DNA from: Cryptomeria japonica
Lineage: Eukaryota > Streptophyta > Pinopsida > Cupressales > Cupressaceae
Assembly (NCBI RefSeq): GCF_030272615.1
Contig: NC_081412.1
Span: 671,052,852-671,116,851 of the forward strand
Direction of reading: 5' to 3'
DNA length: 64,000 nt
Shown here: piece by piece, positions 45,545 to 57,620 of the stretch
Numbering within the stretch: position 1 is the stretch's first letter
Layout of the letters: every line of letters starts with the position of its first letter
The notes under the pieces: generated by a model
Database searches by the model: none
The model's input: only the letters and a program-made list of their open reading frames with translations
Told to the model about the DNA's origin: nothing
Translations under genes and position numbers: made by a program

Positions 45545-46679
45545 CATACTTTTTTATACTCTTTCCCCACTTTCCAGAGCTCTTCAAGTGCACTTATGAG
45601 TTCACCCTCAAAATCTACCCCAACTTCAACTTCTTCTTCATCACTAGCTTCTTGCTCATCATCTAGTTCTCCTTGTGCCATAAAGAGATTAACCTCTCTT
45701 TCTTCTTCACTGCAATCATCATTAGAGACACTCTCTTCATCTATGGCATCATCTTCAAAAGTGTAGAGACTGATTTTCTTCCTAAAGTTCCTTCTCATTG
45801 GCTTGTAGGTTGTCTTCAATTTATCCTTACCAGAAGTCTATTGTTTTGCTTCTCATATCCATCTTTCTCACCATAGGGGCACTTAGAAGAAAAATGTCCT
45901 ATTTTACCATAGTTGAAGCACTTGAAGGGTAGCTTACCTTTGTACTTGCCTGATTCCTTTTTGAGTTTTCTCACAAAGTTAGCTACATCAGTATCTGAGT
46001 CTTCATCTTCTTTGAGAGGAACATATTATTTTCCTTTCTTGGTTGAGTTGAAGGCAACCTCTCTCTTTGAAGTTTCATCACTTACTGTCCTCATCTCATA
46101 GGATGATAGAGAACCAAACAATTCATCCATGAAGAAGGATTTTATATCTTTATCTTTTTTAATACTAGAGACTTTTGTATCATACCTTGTGGTTAATGGT
46201 CTCAGATCCTTCTTCACAATAACTTCATCTGAGACATCCTCTCCAAATCCTCTTATAGCACTCACAATTTTATCCACTTTTTATAGATAGTCAGATATCT
46301 TCTCCTCATCCTTCATTTTCAATTTTTCAAACTGAGCTCTTAGATTTTGGAGTTTAGCTTCTTTCAATTTGAAATCTCCTTCATATATACTTTGTAGCTT
46401 GTCCCATGTTGCTTTTGTTGATGTGCAGTGCATGAATTTCATGAACTCTATATTAGACAAGCCACTTAAGATTGCATTCTTATCTTTGGCATTGTTCTCA
46501 TATTCTTTCTTAGCATCACGATCAGTAGGAGGAGTGGATGGAACTATATATACATTCTTTACTAACATCCAAGCATCAAAACCTAGGAAAGATAGGTTGG
46601 TTTCCATCATTATTTTCCAAAAGGCATAGTTAGTGCCATCAAACATAGGTGATTTAGAGGAGGATTCATTCCTATCCAT
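45545..46679 (-). pseudogene. Element A gag, N-terminal part and first knuckle
   Basis: Starts at ATG 46679 (MDRNESSSKSPMFDGTNYAFWKIMMETNL), the standard copia gag opening. NIEFMKFMHCTSTKATWDKLQSIYEGD and KLQNLRAQFEKLKMKDEEKISDYL follow. Stops fall at 46278 and about 46023. The first knuckle at about 45880-45930 reads CFNYGKIGHFSSKC, with Tyr for the second Cys. An acidic segment EEEREVNLFMAQGELDDEQEA leads to EELWKVGKEYKKV, where C is inserted. Confidence 0.87.
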
Positions 46680-46740
46680 TGTGTTAACAAAGAAGGATCT
46701 ACCCAAGCTAGAGAAAGCCTTTATTATAAGGGAACCTAGG

Positions 46741-46752
46741 GCTCCGATACCA
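46741..46752 (-). promoter_or_regulatory. Element A primer-binding site
   Basis: Minus strand TGGTATCGGAGC, one change from the initiator-Met site, two bases from the LTR end. Confidence 0.88.
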
Positions 46753-46754
46753 AT

Positions 46755-48971
46755 TGAAGAACACAAATGGACACTAAAAGGGTGGGGCAAGTGAATCAGT
46801 GTATTATAAAAAAAATTAAATTAAGTGTGTAGATATTAAGAATACAATACAAATGAGAACACACACACACACACATACAAGAATCAATCCATAACACAAG
46901 ATTTACGAGGAAAAACCATAGTGGGAAAAATGTCGCTGAGAATAGCTGCTAGAGTCTACTACTCCAATCTAGGCTCACAATAAAATCACTAATTACAATA
47001 TGTTTAGGGCACTAACCCAAGGAGCACCAACGCCTGATATTTTTGAGCACCAACCCTAGACAATTTAGAGAAACTATTCAAGGAGCACCTACCCCTGCTC
47101 CAAGCACCCACTCAGAGAAATACATTAATATCATTTTTTTTCCAAAACAATGAAAAACATTCTTACAAATGTGCTTTGTACCACTTACAACTTCTCACAC
47201 CTTGAGAATGAATTTCTCTGCCTACTGATGTTCTTCTTCTGTTTTATCTTCTTCTCTCTGCCTCTACTTCTCGCTTCTAATCTTTTTTCTTTCTTCTCTT
47301 TGTCTCTCTCTGTGACTTAATTCTCTTCACACATTCAATAGCAATAGCAACTATCGACACACCTAGTTTTTCTTCTTGGTCAACTTGTACACTTAGTGTT
47401 TTCCCTTCAAAAGTAGATTCAAAATTTGATCTCCTCAAGCTTCCAAGAGATTATGTCTACAAACAGATTAGATCTTTTGTACACTGATAGCCGCCAATCA
47501 TAAATACACTCTCTAGTCCTCTAGTTGATCTTTGTGTTCAAATATTTATGCATCCACCTCTCTGCTACAAGATCCTCTTGAGCCACTAAATGATCTACCT
47601 TGCCTATCTTGGATTGACTACTAGCAATAAATACATCTTTGTTTTGTTATTATTCTCTATACTTGGATTGCTATTTTCAGCAAACTCAATCTGTCTAATA
47701 GATTTCATCTTCTCCCTGTCGATCACCTCGAGCCCTACAACCATTTGTAGATGAGATTCCATTAATGCATTCTCTATCCTTTGTCAACCTTCCCCGAAGA
47801 GATGGACAGCTACCTCCATCATTGCCGACTTCTGCATATCAGAATTTTTCAAGCCTGGATGCCACATGTCTTCAAAACCATCATCTAAGTCACTCAGTCC
47901 ACATCGGTCAACTGCCATGTGGATCCGTGTTTCTATAGGCATGCCAACGTGTCGAGAAAATCATCTTCCATGATCATACCAGCCTCAAACTTTGTCGTTG
48001 TGGGATGGCGAGATATGTACCATCTCTTTTTTATCTTACCCCACAGGGTCATTTTTCCATCCTTATGCATGCTATCGGACAACATAATTCTTCTCCCTTC
48101 TTTGTCTTTCCTTACCCCATAGGGCCATTGCGCATTTGTCTTGCATGACACAAGATAGCAGGGACCCTCATCATATCTTCATCTTAGATGTTGCACACAC
48201 ACTTTTCCCTTCACCCTCTATTGTCACAGGATAGCAGGAGACATCTCTCCCTTCTCCTTGTGTTACCCTATATGACCACTTCGCTCTCATCTGACTTGCT
48301 GCAGGATAGCAGGGAATGTTTTTTCCCTTGCATTAATGTTATCCCACAAGGTCACATTTATCTCATCCAACACACCGTGAGATAATAGGGTGCTCCGCTC
48401 TTCATTGTTTTCCTTACCCCGCACAGTTGCTTCTTTCCTATCTTTGTCGTCTTAGGATAGCTGCAGACAATTTGACGAGGTGGGCTTGACCAACCAACAC
48501 TGCTCACATCCACCACCGTGGGGTCCCAGATGAATGTGTCACTGCCAACATGTACCAGTCAAATGCTACCAACAAAACTTCAACTAACACAAGAGAAAGT
48601 GGGGACCACGCAAACCATCCAACCGCACAACACAACATCATATCAAAGGTCGAAGATCAGCCAAAAGTAAGAACAAACAACAAAAAAACTTCAACCTTTC
48701 CAATAAAGCACAATAATCCGATAAGAATCTATTTTCTTCCTATAGGACTCACATAGCTTGAGAGACACATCCAAGCCTGAAGGAGGGTCTCATACGATCA
48801 TAATGTAGCTCGAAGGGTTCAATCAGCAGCAAACACGTGGACACCAATTAGCCTGGCAAAGACACAACGACCACTACACCAAAATTGAACTATGCCGGTA
48901 TAACACAAAGTGTTTGCATAGCCCAAAAACAATCAAAGCGATAGACCAAGTCACACCGAAATGCAGGGATG
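46755..48971 (-). repeat. Element A 5' LTR, truncated by gap 2
   Basis: Matches 26700 onward as far as GGGATG at 48971 (the equivalent of about 28972). Roughly 180 bp of LTR and the target duplication should lie inside the N block. Confidence 0.88.
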
Positions 48972-49471
48972 NNNNNNNNNNNNNNNNNNNNNNNNNNNNN
49001 NNNNNNNNNNNNNNNNNNNNNNNNNNNNNNNNNNNNNNNNNNNNNNNNNNNNNNNNNNNNNNNNNNNNNNNNNNNNNNNNNNNNNNNNNNNNNNNNNNNN
49101 NNNNNNNNNNNNNNNNNNNNNNNNNNNNNNNNNNNNNNNNNNNNNNNNNNNNNNNNNNNNNNNNNNNNNNNNNNNNNNNNNNNNNNNNNNNNNNNNNNNN
49201 NNNNNNNNNNNNNNNNNNNNNNNNNNNNNNNNNNNNNNNNNNNNNNNNNNNNNNNNNNNNNNNNNNNNNNNNNNNNNNNNNNNNNNNNNNNNNNNNNNNN
49301 NNNNNNNNNNNNNNNNNNNNNNNNNNNNNNNNNNNNNNNNNNNNNNNNNNNNNNNNNNNNNNNNNNNNNNNNNNNNNNNNNNNNNNNNNNNNNNNNNNNN
49401 NNNNNNNNNNNNNNNNNNNNNNNNNNNNNNNNNNNNNNNNNNNNNNNNNNNNNNNNNNNNNNNNNNNNNNN
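48972..49471. other. Assembly gap of exactly 500 N
   Basis: A placeholder block. The sequence to its left is A LTR and to its right is not, so the outer end of A is inside. Confidence 0.95.
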
Positions 49472-49932
49472 TTGAATTCGGACATAGCAAAGTGATGCAA
49501 GCAGACTCCTATGACTGCCAGTTAGCTCCACAACCTAGTGCTATTCTATGAGTCTTCATAGGAGTTAAAATTGGATCTAAATCGCTGCTGTTGAAACTTG
49601 ATGTAGATTATTTCTCAGATTCTACTAGTTAATAAACACATCCTCCAGAGAACAAAGACAAAGCACAATAGAACAGAACAAAGAAAAATAATAAGGCTGC
49701 ATACATGAGAAACACTTTTCTATAAATTTTATTCTGATCATGGAAGATTTTAATCAATACATTTCCAAATCTGAATCCTATGATTCCTGCAATCCATTTT
49801 TATTAACAAAATGTCTCTAAGACTGCCTCCTTAATTGAAAGATCAATTCCTAAATTGATTCCTATGGAGCATACTGGTTTTGATGTGGAGCATTAGCCTC
49901 ACAATCCTTCACATTTTGTTGAGGGTGACTTA
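49472..49932. other. Unassigned sequence right of gap 2
   Basis: AT-rich, with no open frame of note and no similarity to the elements here. Confidence 0.5.
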
Positions 49933-50377
49933 CATCATGCTCCCATGTGGCTGTTTAACTCTATTTTCTGCTTAAATTTAAGCAGTTAAGTGTTCCCATG
50001 CAACTTAAAAATTGTCAAAAAGGGATAATTGAGAATCTTTCCCTATTTTGGTGGAGCAGCTATTGTTTAGGAATTAGAAATAAGCTATGGAACAAAGGGG
50101 GGGCTGGAAATAAGCAGTGGCTGCTTATTAACAAAAACGCCACATGGCTCCACAATTTTCTTTCCTTTTTTTTTAAAGATTTTTTTTAATTTTTTTCCCA
50201 AATTTTAAGTGCACAAATTAGTATTAATGCTATTAATACAAATTTAAGATGTTTTTCTTAAAAATAAGCAGCAAAGATAAATATTCATGGGATTAGCTGC
50301 TTCACAAATAATCCTTAAAAATATTGAGCAGTGGCTGCTAGCCAAAATAAGCTAAGCAGCCGCATGGGAACATGCCC
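49933..50377. mobile_element. Harbinger-like MITE
   Basis: 445 bp with imperfect terminal inverted repeats. The left end reads CATCATGCTCCCATGTGGCTG and the right end, reversed, GGGCATGTTCCCATGCGGCTG (16 of 21 match). The trinucleotide TTA flanks both sides (49930-49932, 50378-50380), the PIF/Harbinger target duplication. The interior is AT-rich with AAGCAG phrases and no transposase. Confidence 0.6.
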
Positions 50378-50481
50378 TTATTTTAGTCTTTTCGGGGCTT
50401 AACTACAAGTTTTAGCCACCTGTTCAAGACTAGTTGTCATGACTGGTCTTCACAATAACAACTGTCCCATGATTTGGTTAA

Positions 50482-51616
50482 TGTTAGAGTTTGGTTGAAT
50501 TAGTTTAGGAGTTGTTTTTTTCAATTTGGAAAGTTACATAGGAGTTAAATCAGGTGTTAATTTCAGTCCACATAGGAGATAAATAAGGAGATAACTCTCC
50601 AATTAATCAGATGTTGATTTGTAGTCATTTAGGAGTCAATTAAGGAGAGGATTTTCTAGTTCAAGAGTTTTAAATGGTAGAAGTTTCCATAGAAGGGTTA
50701 GGAAGAGGTTTAAGCTCTACTTTTCAGGAAGAAGATTAATTGGAATCTTCTTCTAAAATATAGAAGCCCCTATTTTTTAGGGCTTCTGATTTGAGCAAGT
50801 GAAAATGGGGTGCTGCTAGAATTTACCTCATCATCTTAGGAACAATTTATGCCACTTGTCAATTATAATTTGATTCCCACCAAAAAAAAGAAACTAATGA
50901 ATCCTGCCAAGAAAAAATTAAAGGGAAATCTGAATTTATGTTTATATTTTTATCTAAGCTCTACAACCCATGCACGGTAGAAGAAGACCAAAAAAAGCCG
51001 GCTCGACAAACACAAGTACTATTGAGTATTGATGTTGCTCGAGCATGTAACCCCATGCATACCTCTATTCTTTGCATCCACCTCTAAGCTTGCTCAGTCC
51101 AAGTTTCACTACCAAACAACAACATGCACCTAGCTAAATTTAGGAGGATCGAATATTTTAGTTTAGTTCATATATTTTTATTGCTCAATCAAATAAAGCA
51201 TGCAAGTGCATGCAGTTAGTGTTTTTAGGATAGCTGATCGAATCAGATCTAGGAATAATGCATGTAATAAGTTATTGTTTGTTGCAATAAACTCCAGTTT
51301 GCTTTTTCCCACTGTAGACGTTGTAATGCTATTGATTATGCATGCAGTTTAGTGAATAGTAGTCTAAATTCAGAGATATAGTAACTGATTGTTTTTTAAA
51401 AGGTCGTGAAATCATTAAATAGCCAACCTCTCTATTATAATTTTGTATCAAGATGCAATAATAAATAATAACAAGGGCACTCTGTTTTGTTTTGTTCTGG
51501 TTTTTTTTTTTGCTGAATTGTTCTATATTTATTGTTGTTATTGTTTTTCTCTTTGTTATTATTTTTTGTTGATCAACTGGTTCAGAGAGGACAAAGTAGT
51601 TTCAAAGTTCTATAAG
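50482..51616 (+). repeat. Element H 5' LTR (start tentative)
   Basis: TGTTAGAGTTTGGTTGAATT at 50482 resembles a copia LTR start, and the primer site follows at 51617. There is no second copy in the window, so the left end is a guess. TTGATCAACTGGTTCAGAG lies near the right end. Confidence 0.5.
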
Positions 51617-51628
51617 TGGTATCAGAGC
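51617..51628 (+). promoter_or_regulatory. Element H primer-binding site
   Basis: TGGTATCAGAGC, the initiator-Met site, in GTTCTATAAG context. Confidence 0.92.
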
Positions 51629-51684
51629 ATGTAATATTGTTTTGGGTTAAAGTTTTTCCAATTGGAATTTCACCAAAGTTAATC

Positions 51685-51973
51685 ATGTCGAATTCTAACC
51701 AAAATGCTCATTCCAGAATTTGATGGGAATGGCTATGATTATTGGTGCACTAAGATGCTGACCTTTTTTATTGGAAAAGATTTCTAGGAGATTGTTGAAT
51801 CAAGTTATGAGGAGCTAGCTGATTGGAATGCCCTTACAACTAATGAAAGAACAACAAGGAAGGAGGCAAGGAAGAATAATGCTCAATCTTTGTTTCACAT
51901 TCAGATAGCTCTTCATAAGAGCTTATTTCAAAGAATATCAGGAGCAACAACTGCCAAAAGATGCCTGAAATAA
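51685..51973 (+). pseudogene. Element H gag, part 1
   Basis: ATG 51685 (MSNSNQNAHS), then a one-base shift into PEFDGNGYDYWCTKMLTFFIGKDF, a stop at Trp, EIVESSYEELADWNALTTNERTTRKEARKNNAQSLFHIQIAL and RISGATTAKR. This is a copia gag opening of the family with a single late knuckle. It is cut at 51973 by I and resumes at 58670. Confidence 0.88.
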
Positions 51974-53023
51974 TGTTAGGTCCCGGAGACAACTGAGAAG
52001 GGGGGGGGGGTGAATCAGTTGTCTAATAAATTCAAACCAAAAACTAATTAACCAACTTAATGCTTATTACCGGTAAACTAGTTAAGTATGCCGGTAGATA
52101 GTGTTAACAGTAAATTGCTATACCGGTAAGGATTAATGCATGAAACATAAACATAAAGTCATCCACAACACATGACACCAATATTTGTACATGGAAACCC
52201 TGTAAGGGGAAAAACCACAGTGGGAAACCTTACCCACAATTAGATGATACTACTGCAGATAGTAAGTGTACATAAATGGGGTCTGCACATGCAGAAAGGC
52301 CAACAGCCTAGAGCTCATTGCTCAATCATAAAATGGGAGTCACACTGACTACAATTGGATGGTTAAATCCAATAAGAATGTACTGCACAAAATAGCATCT
52401 TCATATGCTGGATTCAATACCAGTGTAATGCTGATATGCTTCTACAAAAACCTAACTTCACCTTCAAATGATGTCTTCATGTATATCCCTGCTTGATCTC
52501 GTATATACCTTCACTTGATTCTTTTCTGCATTCCACACTTGATCTTACAAATAAGATCTTACATTTATACCATACCCTAAGACCAATTTTAGTAGGTCGG
52601 CTCTACAAGATATTACAATAAAACATTTTCCATACAATATAATATCCGATGCAATAATTGATTAAACATGTTGGCTAAATGCATTTACAACAATAATAAA
52701 TCATCTCCATAGCATGCCATGTTGATCTGGAAAAGATAAACCTGCCGGTGTAACCCTAGATAACTTGGACCTATTTGTCGGTAAAAGCAAATATGCAAAT
52801 ATGAATATACCAATGATTAATTCTTCAAAACAAAGTGTCCACATGATGTCTTCGACATTACCAAGTTTCTTCCATATCATTCCAAGTATCAGTGAACAAT
52901 ATATTCTGTCGGTGAACCATATACCAGTAACTGTTGCACAGTTTACTTGCTCATCGGTGAATGTTGTTGGGTATCCAAAGTAGGTGTTGACATCAATGAC
53001 AAAACCATACCAAAATACCAACA
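51974..53023 (-). repeat. Element I 3' LTR
   Basis: 1050 bp, plus-strand TGTTAGGTCCCGGAG to ATACCAACA. A run of G (52002-52011) sits near the inner edge. TATA-like GTATAAA (minus) at about 52564. Confidence 0.92.
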
Positions 53024-53340
53024 ATCTCCCCCTTTGGCATTGATGGCAACACAAGACAGAAAAACCATCAAAGTGCCAAAACAGAAATGCCAAATACAAA
53101 AACCAACAATCTCCATTTCTCCCCCTGGGAGTAACATGAGTTTATCCAAAGATTTATTTTCAATACCAATCTCTCATACCAATTTCTCCTTAAATGTGTT
53201 TTCCAAAATCTCTCCCCAAAAAGATAATGTGTTTTTCCATAGATATCTCTCCCCCTTTGACATCAAATGCCAAAGTCACAAAAGTGAAGTTCATACAAAA
53301 TACCAACCGATTCAATATACCAACTACTCCCCCTGAGAAG
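53024..53340 (-). promoter_or_regulatory. Element I polypurine tracts and 3' untranslated region
   Basis: Minus strand AATGCCAAAGGGGGAGAT abuts the LTR. More tracts (CTCCCCC on plus) occur near 53117, 53248 and 53326. Confidence 0.82.
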
Positions 53341-53419
53341 TAGCTTCCTCATCAAATACTGGAATAAAATATTTGTCTTTTTAATTCTATCGATTGATGA
53401 CAATCATCAACTATCTAAG

Positions 53420-53980
53420 TCTCTACCAGTGGTGGTATGATTCCAAGTTGATCTTTGAGATATTCAAAAGTCTCCTTAGGCAAAGGTTTTGTGAAAATAT
53501 TTACAAGCTATTCTTTAGTATTCATATAAACCAGTTTTATCTCCTTTTCTTCAACTTTTTCCCTTAGAAAATTCAGTTTGATAGAAACATGTTTTGTTTT
53601 AGAATGCAATACCAGATTCTTAGATATATCAATTGTTGTAGTGTTATCACAGTATATAGTAATGGGTTCCTTGCATTTTACCTTTATGTCTTTCAACATT
53701 TGCTTAAGCCATAATACATGTGTACAATTAGTTGTTGTTGCAACATATTCTAATTCTGTTGTTGATAAAGATGTACAACTCTATTTCTTACTCAACCGAG
53801 AAACTAATCTCTTTCCAAGAAAGAATGCTCCTCCAGTGGTTCTTTTTCTATCATCTACATCTCCTGCCCAATTTGCATCTGTGTATGCCCATAGGTCAAA
53901 ATTTTCATCTTTAGGATACCATAATCCAAGATTTGATGTGCCTTGTAGGTACCGGAAAATCCTTTTTATTGCTGATTCAT
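53420..53980 (-). pseudogene. Element I RNase H
   Basis: Minus strand: [33 protein letters not shown] (53781-53880), a TAG at 53781-53783, LSTTELEYVATTTNCTHVLWLKQML, YCDNTTTIDISKNLVLHSKTKH (53575-53645), a TAG at 53508-53510, and NIFTKPLPKETFEYLKDQLGI. The catalytic acidic residues are in TDANW, TELEY and CDN. Copia polyprotein C-terminus. Confidence 0.9.
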
Positions 53981-54872
53981 GATTTTCCCTAGGATTACTC
54001 TGAAATCTAGAAACAATACATATTGCATTCATAATATCAGGCCTGGTTTGTGTCAAATATAGTAAACCTCCTATCATAGATTTGTATCTAGTTGGATTAA
54101 CAGGTGTAGATTCATCCCTTTGAGATAATTTGTCATTTGTAGTCATAGGTGTGCTTACCGGTTTAGAGTTCTCCATCCCAAATTTCTTTAGTAATTCTTT
54201 CAAGTACTTGGATTGACTAAAAAATATACCTTCATCAGTCTGAGAAATCTGCAAACCTAAAAAAAAATTTATTTCTCCAATCATAGACATTTCAAATTCT
54301 TGCTGCATTTCAAGAGAAAATTCCTTACATAATTCATCTTCTCCTCCAAAGATTATATCATCAACAAATACTTCAATAATCAAGAATTCATCATTAGTTA
54401 TTTTGTAATATAAATTGCTATCTGCATTTCCTTTAGTAAAACCAATCTTCAAAAGATACTTATCCAACCTTGCATACCAAGCTCTTGGGGCTTGTTTCAA
54501 TCCATACAGAGCTTTTCGTAACCCACAAACCATATCATTGTCTTCTGTCAAAGAAAATCCATCAGGTTGTTCAATATATACTTCTTCTTCAAGATCTCCA
54601 TTCAAAAATGCACATTTAATATCCATTTGATAAACTTTGTAGTCTTTGTGAGCTACAAAAGCCAAGAATAATCTAACTGCCTCAATTTTGGCTACCGGTG
54701 CAAAGGTTTCATTGTAATCAACTCCTTCTTTCTGAGAATATCCCTTACACACTAGTTTTTCTTTATTTCTGATAACCTTACCATCTTCATTAAGTTTGTT
54801 TCGAAATACCCATTTAGTTCCGATTACATTTTTATCTTTAGGCCGGGGAACTAATGTCCAAGTATTATTTTT
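53981..54872 (-). pseudogene. Element I reverse transcriptase
   Basis: Open from about 54872 to 53981: [99 protein letters not shown] and the catalytic [13 protein letters not shown] (about 54345-54370). [20 protein letters not shown] and [19 protein letters not shown] follow. All RT blocks are present with no internal stop. Confidence 0.93.
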
Positions 54873-56039
54873 CTAAATTTGTCCTAATTCTTCTTCCATA
54901 GCTTTAATCCAAAATTTATCTTCACATACCTCATTAATAGATGATGGTTCAATTTGAGAAATAAGACATACCTCTTCATTTGCCAATCTTCCTCTTGTCA
55001 TAACTCCTTTAAATTTGTTTCCAATTATCTGATCTTCAAAATGATTCAATCTTACATACCGGGGTGTCTTAGTTTGCTGTTGTTCTTCAATTATTGTGGA
55101 ATCTTTTGATGATACCAGGGTAAATGGATCTTCATTCTGTACCGGTGGATTCAGTATAGGTTCATTTGTCACAATTTCTATTTCTGGTTCAGAGTCTATA
55201 TATCTTGAAGTTCCTTTGAATTGTTCATCAATCTTTACATTTGTACTCTCAACAATTTTCTGCAATCTTTTATTAAAACATCTATATGCCTTGCTCTTAG
55301 ATGAATAACCAAGAAATATTCCTTCATCACTTCTAGGATCAAATTTTCCAATATACTCATCTCTTCTAATATAACATTTACTTCCAAAAATTCTGAAATA
55401 CTTAAGAGTAGGAGTATTACCAAACCATAGTTCATGAGGGGTCTTACCAGTTTCACCTTTGATGTGAACTTTGTTGAATGTATAGACAACAGTGCTAATA
55501 GCCTCTTTCCAATACACATGTGGTAGATTTGCTTCTGATAACATACTTCTGGCTGCATCCAACATAGTTCTATTTTTATTTTCAACAACTCCATTCTACT
55601 GTGGTGTCCGAGGTGTTGATAACTGTCTTCTGATTCCATTCACTTCACAGAATGTATTAAAGTCCTTAGATGTAAATTCTCCTCCTTGATCTGATCTTAA
55701 ACATTTGATTTTCTTACCGGTTTCATTTTCAACCATTGCTTTGAATAGTTTTAACTTTCCAAGTGCTTCTGATTTCTCTCTGAGAAAAGTAACCCAACAC
55801 ATTCTAGAATAATCATCAATAATTAGCATGAAATATCTATCACCTTGTAAGCTTCTAGTTATAGCTAGACCACATAAACTAGTGTGAATTAAATCAAGAG
55901 CATTATTGGATTTTTCTGGAATACTTTTGAAACTAGCTCTAACTTGTTTTCCAAATTGACATTCCTTACAAATTATATTATGAGGTTTCACAATTCTAGG
56001 TAGATCTCTAACTGCCTTAGAAGTACTGATTTTTACCAT
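54873..56039 (-). pseudogene. Element I integrase
   Basis: Minus strand: IICKECQFGKQVRASF (Cys pair of the zinc site), GDRYFMLIIDDYSRMCWVTFLREKSEAL (first Asp), KCLRSDQGGEFTSKDFNTF (second Asp), PRTPQ-stop-NGVVENKN (Glu). The only break is a TAG at 55596-55598 in the usual PQQNG. Then WKEAISTVVYTFNKVHI, FRIFGSKCYIRRDEYIGKF and a hydrophilic tail ending at TAG 54873. All three DDE residues survive. Confidence 0.92.
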
Positions 56040-56575
56040 TCAATCAAAGTTTACATGACATAATCTCTTATGCCATAACCAAATTTCATCTATATGTGCA
56101 ATTAAGCATGCCTTTTCACTATTATTCAAATGAAAGATATTGCCTCTAGTCTGATTACCGGTTGCAATTTCCAAACCAGTTCTATTCATGATTTTACATT
56201 TTCCATTTTTAAATTGTAACTGAAATCCCTTCTCAACTAATTGACCAACACTTAAAAGATTATGCTTTAATCCTCAACATAGTAGTCATTGTCAGTGTTA
56301 TGCTTACCATCAAGAGATATTGAACCCTTACCTTTGATTGAACGGGCTTTGTCATCTCCAAATCTTACTAAACCTCCATTGTATTCTTGAAAGTTCAAGA
56401 ATTTACCTTTGTCTCTAGTCATATGATGTGAGCATCTTGATTCAATGATCCATTCATCCTTTGCTTCAACTTTAGCTGCTAGGGCTTGTTCTACCGGTTG
56501 AGTAGTAGGTGCTGGTTGATCTTCTATTATAGCAACAAAAAATCCATCCATTGTCTGCTAGATCCTCATCAGAAT
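56040..56575 (-). pseudogene. Element I protease and GAG-pre-integrase region
   Basis: Minus strand: EWIIESRCSHHMTRDKGKF (about 56400-56450). The active site is E-S-R-C where D-S-G-C is expected, so both the catalytic Asp and the Gly are lost. LVRFGDDKARSIKGKGSISL follows. A stop at 56267, then damaged frames to 56040. Confidence 0.87.
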
Positions 56576-57564
56576 CATTAGTCACACCTTCATCAGCAAT
56601 GTAACAAGATTTATCTTTGTTCTTCTTAAATCTGTATCTCTAATATTCAGGATTAGGCTTGTATGTTCTTCTAGCTTCTTCTCTTAGTCTAGCATGTCTA
56701 TCAGGGCATCTTGAAGCCATATGACCAATCTTATTGTAGTTAAAACATTTAAAGGGTGGTTTACCTTCATACTTACTTCCAATTGGACCTTTTGGCATTT
56801 TCCTTGCAAATAGTGCTTCAAGTTCTTCAAGCTCTTCATTCTCCTTTCTGGATTCTTCAAGTTCTCTTACATAAAAGGCTCTTCAGTCTGATTTGTCAAA
56901 TGATGGAGCAAATGATGTTGATGCTTTAAAGGCCAAATTAGTTTTTTATAGTAGCAACAAGACCAAATTCCTCAATTTCAAAGGCTGGAAGTTTTCCAAT
57001 CAATCTAGTTGCTGATGTATTAGGCATTGTTCTCAACTCATTTATAGCAGTAACCTTCATCTTATATGCCAGTGGCAAACCTCATAAGATCTTTGAAACA
57101 ATTTCATCCTCACTCAGGGTTCCTTCACAACATTTAATACCCAAAACAATTTCATTTACTCTTTCCATAAAAGCAGAAATCCTTTCATCTTCTTCCATTT
57201 TCAGATGTTCATACTTGACTCGGAAGCTTTCAAGTTTCATAATTTTGACTGTGGAATCTCCTTCATTCAGTGTTTCCAAGTGGTCCCAAATAGCTTTATC
57301 AGTAGACCTATTTGATAATCCCATGATTTGTTGATCTGATAATGCGCTCAAAAGTGCTTCTCTTGCTTTGCAATCATTTTCTTCATCTTTAGCTAAGGTA
57401 GTTGGAGCAGTCTAACCAGCTACAACAGCAGTATAACCATTCTTAGTAACTTCCCAGATGTCTTTACCAATGTAATTCAGATGTGTCTCCATTATAATCT
57501 TCCATATTCCATAGTTGGTTCCATCAAGTTTAGGACTGTCCTTCCTGAAATAGTTAGTAGACAT
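56576..57564 (-). pseudogene. Element I gag
   Basis: ATG 57564 (MSTNYFRKDSPKLDGTNYGIWKIIMETHL). TAG at 57412-57414; then ALLSALSDQQIMGLSNRSTDKAIWDHLETL, KIMKLESFRVKYEHLKMEEDERISAFMERV and a TGA at 57082-57084. After frameshifts comes the knuckle at about 56733-56774, CFNYNKIGHMASRC, again with Tyr for the second Cys. An acidic stretch leads to protease. Confidence 0.88.
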
Positions 57565-57606
57565 TGGGTCTCCTCAAGTTGTTAAACTTCTACAAAAGAG
57601 GATTAA

Positions 57607-57618
57607 GCTCTGATACTA
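57607..57618 (-). promoter_or_regulatory. Element I primer-binding site
   Basis: Minus strand TAGTATCAGAGC, one change from the initiator-Met site, two bases from the LTR. Confidence 0.88.
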
Positions 57619-57620
57619 AT

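Larger units (their letters stand above)
26700..48971 (-). mobile_element. Element A: long Ty1/copia retrotransposon, split by B and C, 5' end in gap
   Basis: Minus-strand copia with 3' LTR 26700-29155, RNase H, RT (split by B), integrase, protease, gag (split by C), primer site 46741 and 5' LTR 46755 into the gap. Removing B and C and one copy of each target duplication restores continuous coding at both points. Without inserts it is about 10 kb. Coding is badly broken. Confidence 0.9.

Noticed and set aside
45509-45766. Ser-rich plus-strand frame across the C/A junction
   Set aside because: It is the complement of the acidic A gag region and spans a known insertion boundary.
51600-51628. 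CTGGTTCAGAG upstream as an alternative primer site for H
   Set aside because: The standard TGGTATCAGAGC lies just downstream at the right distance from gag.
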